This document shows, one piece after another, positions 63,092-64,000 of a DNA stretch of 64,000 nt. The translations under genes were made by a program, and so were the position numbers. Every line of letters begins with the position of its first letter. Position 1 is the stretch's first letter. The stretch comes from Pseudodesulfovibrio sediminis. Lineage in GTDB: Bacteria; Desulfobacterota; Desulfovibrionia; Desulfovibrionales; Desulfovibrionaceae. The notes below the pieces were generated by a model that was not told where the DNA came from, ran no database searches, and saw only the letters and a program-made list of their open reading frames with translations. The DNA lies in the NCBI RefSeq assembly GCF_020886695.1, contig NZ_AP024485.1, forward strand, positions 3,291,001 to 3,355,000. The letters run 5' to 3'.

Positions 63092-64000
63092 TTACAGCCT
63101 AAAGGGGGCAATAACCCTGTCGAGCACGCCCTGTACTTTGGATATCGCCACGCCGTAGTTGGTCACGGGCACTCCACGGCGATTGCATTCGTTCATGCGG
63201 CGCAGCATTTCCGTGCGGTTGAGCATGCAGGCTCCGCAGTGGATCGCGAGGGAGAACCGTTCGAGGTCTTCGGGGAAATCATGGCCGGAGTAGGTTTCGA
63301 ATGTAAGGGATTTGCCGGTGTATTGCGTGACCCAGCGTGGAATCTTGACCCTGCCGATGTCGTCGGCCACGGAGTGGTGGGAACAGGCCTCGCCAATGAG
63401 GACAGTGTCGCCATCCTTGAGTTTGTCAATGGTTTCAGCTCCTTCAACAAGCCGTGGCAGGTCTCCTTTATAGCGGGCGAAAAGCGTGGAAAAGGTCGTC
63501 ATCGGAATGTCGCTCGGAACATCTCCGGCCACGCTGTGAACCACCTGGGAATCCGTGATGACCAAAGCCGGTTTGCGGTTGAGCCCACGCAGGGCTTCTT
63601 CGATTTCCCGCTCCTTTACGGTTATGGTCACGGCGTCACAGTCGAGCATTTCACGCAACACCTGTACCTGGGGGAGGATCAGGCGTCCCTTTGGAGCGGC
63701 GAGGTCGATGGGAACGACACAGACGACCCAGTCCCCTTCCTGTATCAGGTCGCCAGCCAGAACCGGATTGTGTTTCATTTCCGGCGGGGCGATGCTGATG
63801 AGCAGGTCTTTTACTGCATCGACGTTCGCGCCGGTTTGCGCGGAGAGGTGTATTGATTTGAAGCCGTTTTCAAGGCAGTACGCACGATCCTTGGCAGAGG
63901 GCTCATTCAGGTCGCATTTGTTGAAGGCCACGAGAAAAGGGATGTTCAGTTTCTGGATATCCTTGATGATTTCCAGTTCGTGGGAGGTGATGCCTTCCTC
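63092..64000 (-). CDS. hydF: [FeFe]-hydrogenase maturation GTPase HydF (partial, C-terminal part)
   Basis: The visible 302 codons cover the end of the GTPase domain (FNKCDLNEP, the NKxD base-specificity motif), the dimerisation domain and the cluster domain. In the last part, ACSHH and then HCGAC match the C-x-H ... H-C-x-x-C ligand set of the HydF [4Fe-4S] scaffold, on which the 2Fe subcluster is assembled before transfer to hydrogenase. The N-terminal part lies beyond the right edge. Its presence indicates an anaerobe with [FeFe] hydrogenase. Confidence 0.93.
   Translation of the reverse strand, partial: EEGITSHELEIIKDIQKLNIPFLVAFNKCDLNEPSAKDRAYCLENGFKSIHLSAQTGANVDAVKDLLISIAPPEMKHNPVLAGDLIQEGDWVVCVVPIDLAAPKGRLILPQVQVLREMLDCDAVTITVKEREIEEALRGLNRKPALVITDSQVVHSVAGDVPSDIPMTTFSTLFARYKGDLPRLVEGAETIDKLKDGDTVLIGEACSHHSVADDIGRVKIPRWVTQYTGKSLTFETYSGHDFPEDLERFSLAIHCGACMLNRTEMLRRMNECNRRGVPVTNYGVAISKVQGVLDRVIAPFRL

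Overview
The window looks like chromosomal DNA of a free-living, Gram-negative, anaerobic deltaproteobacterium, most likely a marine or sediment sulfate reducer of the Desulfovibrio/Pseudodesulfovibrio type. This is an inference from gene content: the [FeFe]-hydrogenase maturase HydF, TRAP and branched-chain amino acid transporters, the Na+/H+ antiporter NhaB, a huge calcium-type (VCBS) surface adhesin, a small RRM RNA-binding protein, a cysteine desulfidase, RND efflux and many two-component genes. Most of the DNA is moderately GC-rich and densely coded. No rRNA, tRNA, CRISPR array, insertion sequence or prophage was seen.

Layout. 1-4.2 kb: a branched-chain amino acid ABC operon (livK-H-M-G-F, minus strand, cut by the left edge) behind a near-consensus sigma-54 promoter. 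4.4-6.9 kb: a sulfur-amino-acid catabolic group: an ATC-hydrolase-like protein divergent from L-cysteine desulfidase plus RidA, which together could take aminothiazoline carboxylate or cysteine to sulfide and pyruvate. 7-12 kb: an RRM protein with a structured leader, NhaB with a folded leader, and an SLC13/RCK transporter with a small universal-stress-like protein. 12.3-17.3 kb: a signalling locus holding a Lon protease with a response-regulator receiver domain inserted just before its AAA+ module. It converges on a sigma-54-activator response regulator and its histidine kinase, and an RNA-like three-way junction lies upstream. 17.4-18.8 kb: an AT-rich pair, a lipoprotein and a small membrane protein of unknown function. 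18.8-21.4 kb: a soluble Cache-Cache-CheW protein.

22-33.8 kb: a complete C-P lyase (phosphonate) regulon. phnGHIJKLM and phnCDE lie on the minus strand. The repressor gene phnF, a hexapeptide acetyltransferase, a 2H-phosphoesterase-like DUF1045 protein and phnN lie on the plus strand. phnP is absent here, and the DUF1045 protein is a chemically reasonable stand-in. 33.9-39.2 kb: a 1734-residue VCBS/RTX adhesin with six near-identical 420-bp repeats. 39.9-42.4 kb: a NitT/TauT-type ABC importer.

42.5-48.9 kb: an RND efflux operon ending in its own OmpR-type regulator and kinase, with three 11-bp-spaced direct repeats upstream. 49.2-55.7 kb: a LacI-type regulator and a self-contained fructose PTS (EIIA-HPr-EI fusion, FruK, FruA), with matching operators in the intergenic region. 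55.8-58.7 kb: a TRAP transporter. 59.2-62.8 kb: a second NitT/TauT-type importer whose ATPase is fused in frame, across a seven-A run, to a metal/siderophore-type binding domain with no signal peptide. 62.9-64 kb: a candidate small ORF and hydF (cut by the right edge).

The observations most worth follow-up are the Lon-receiver hybrid with its neighbouring two-component system, the three-way-junction element upstream of it, and the ABC ATPase/binding-protein fusion with its possible slippage site.
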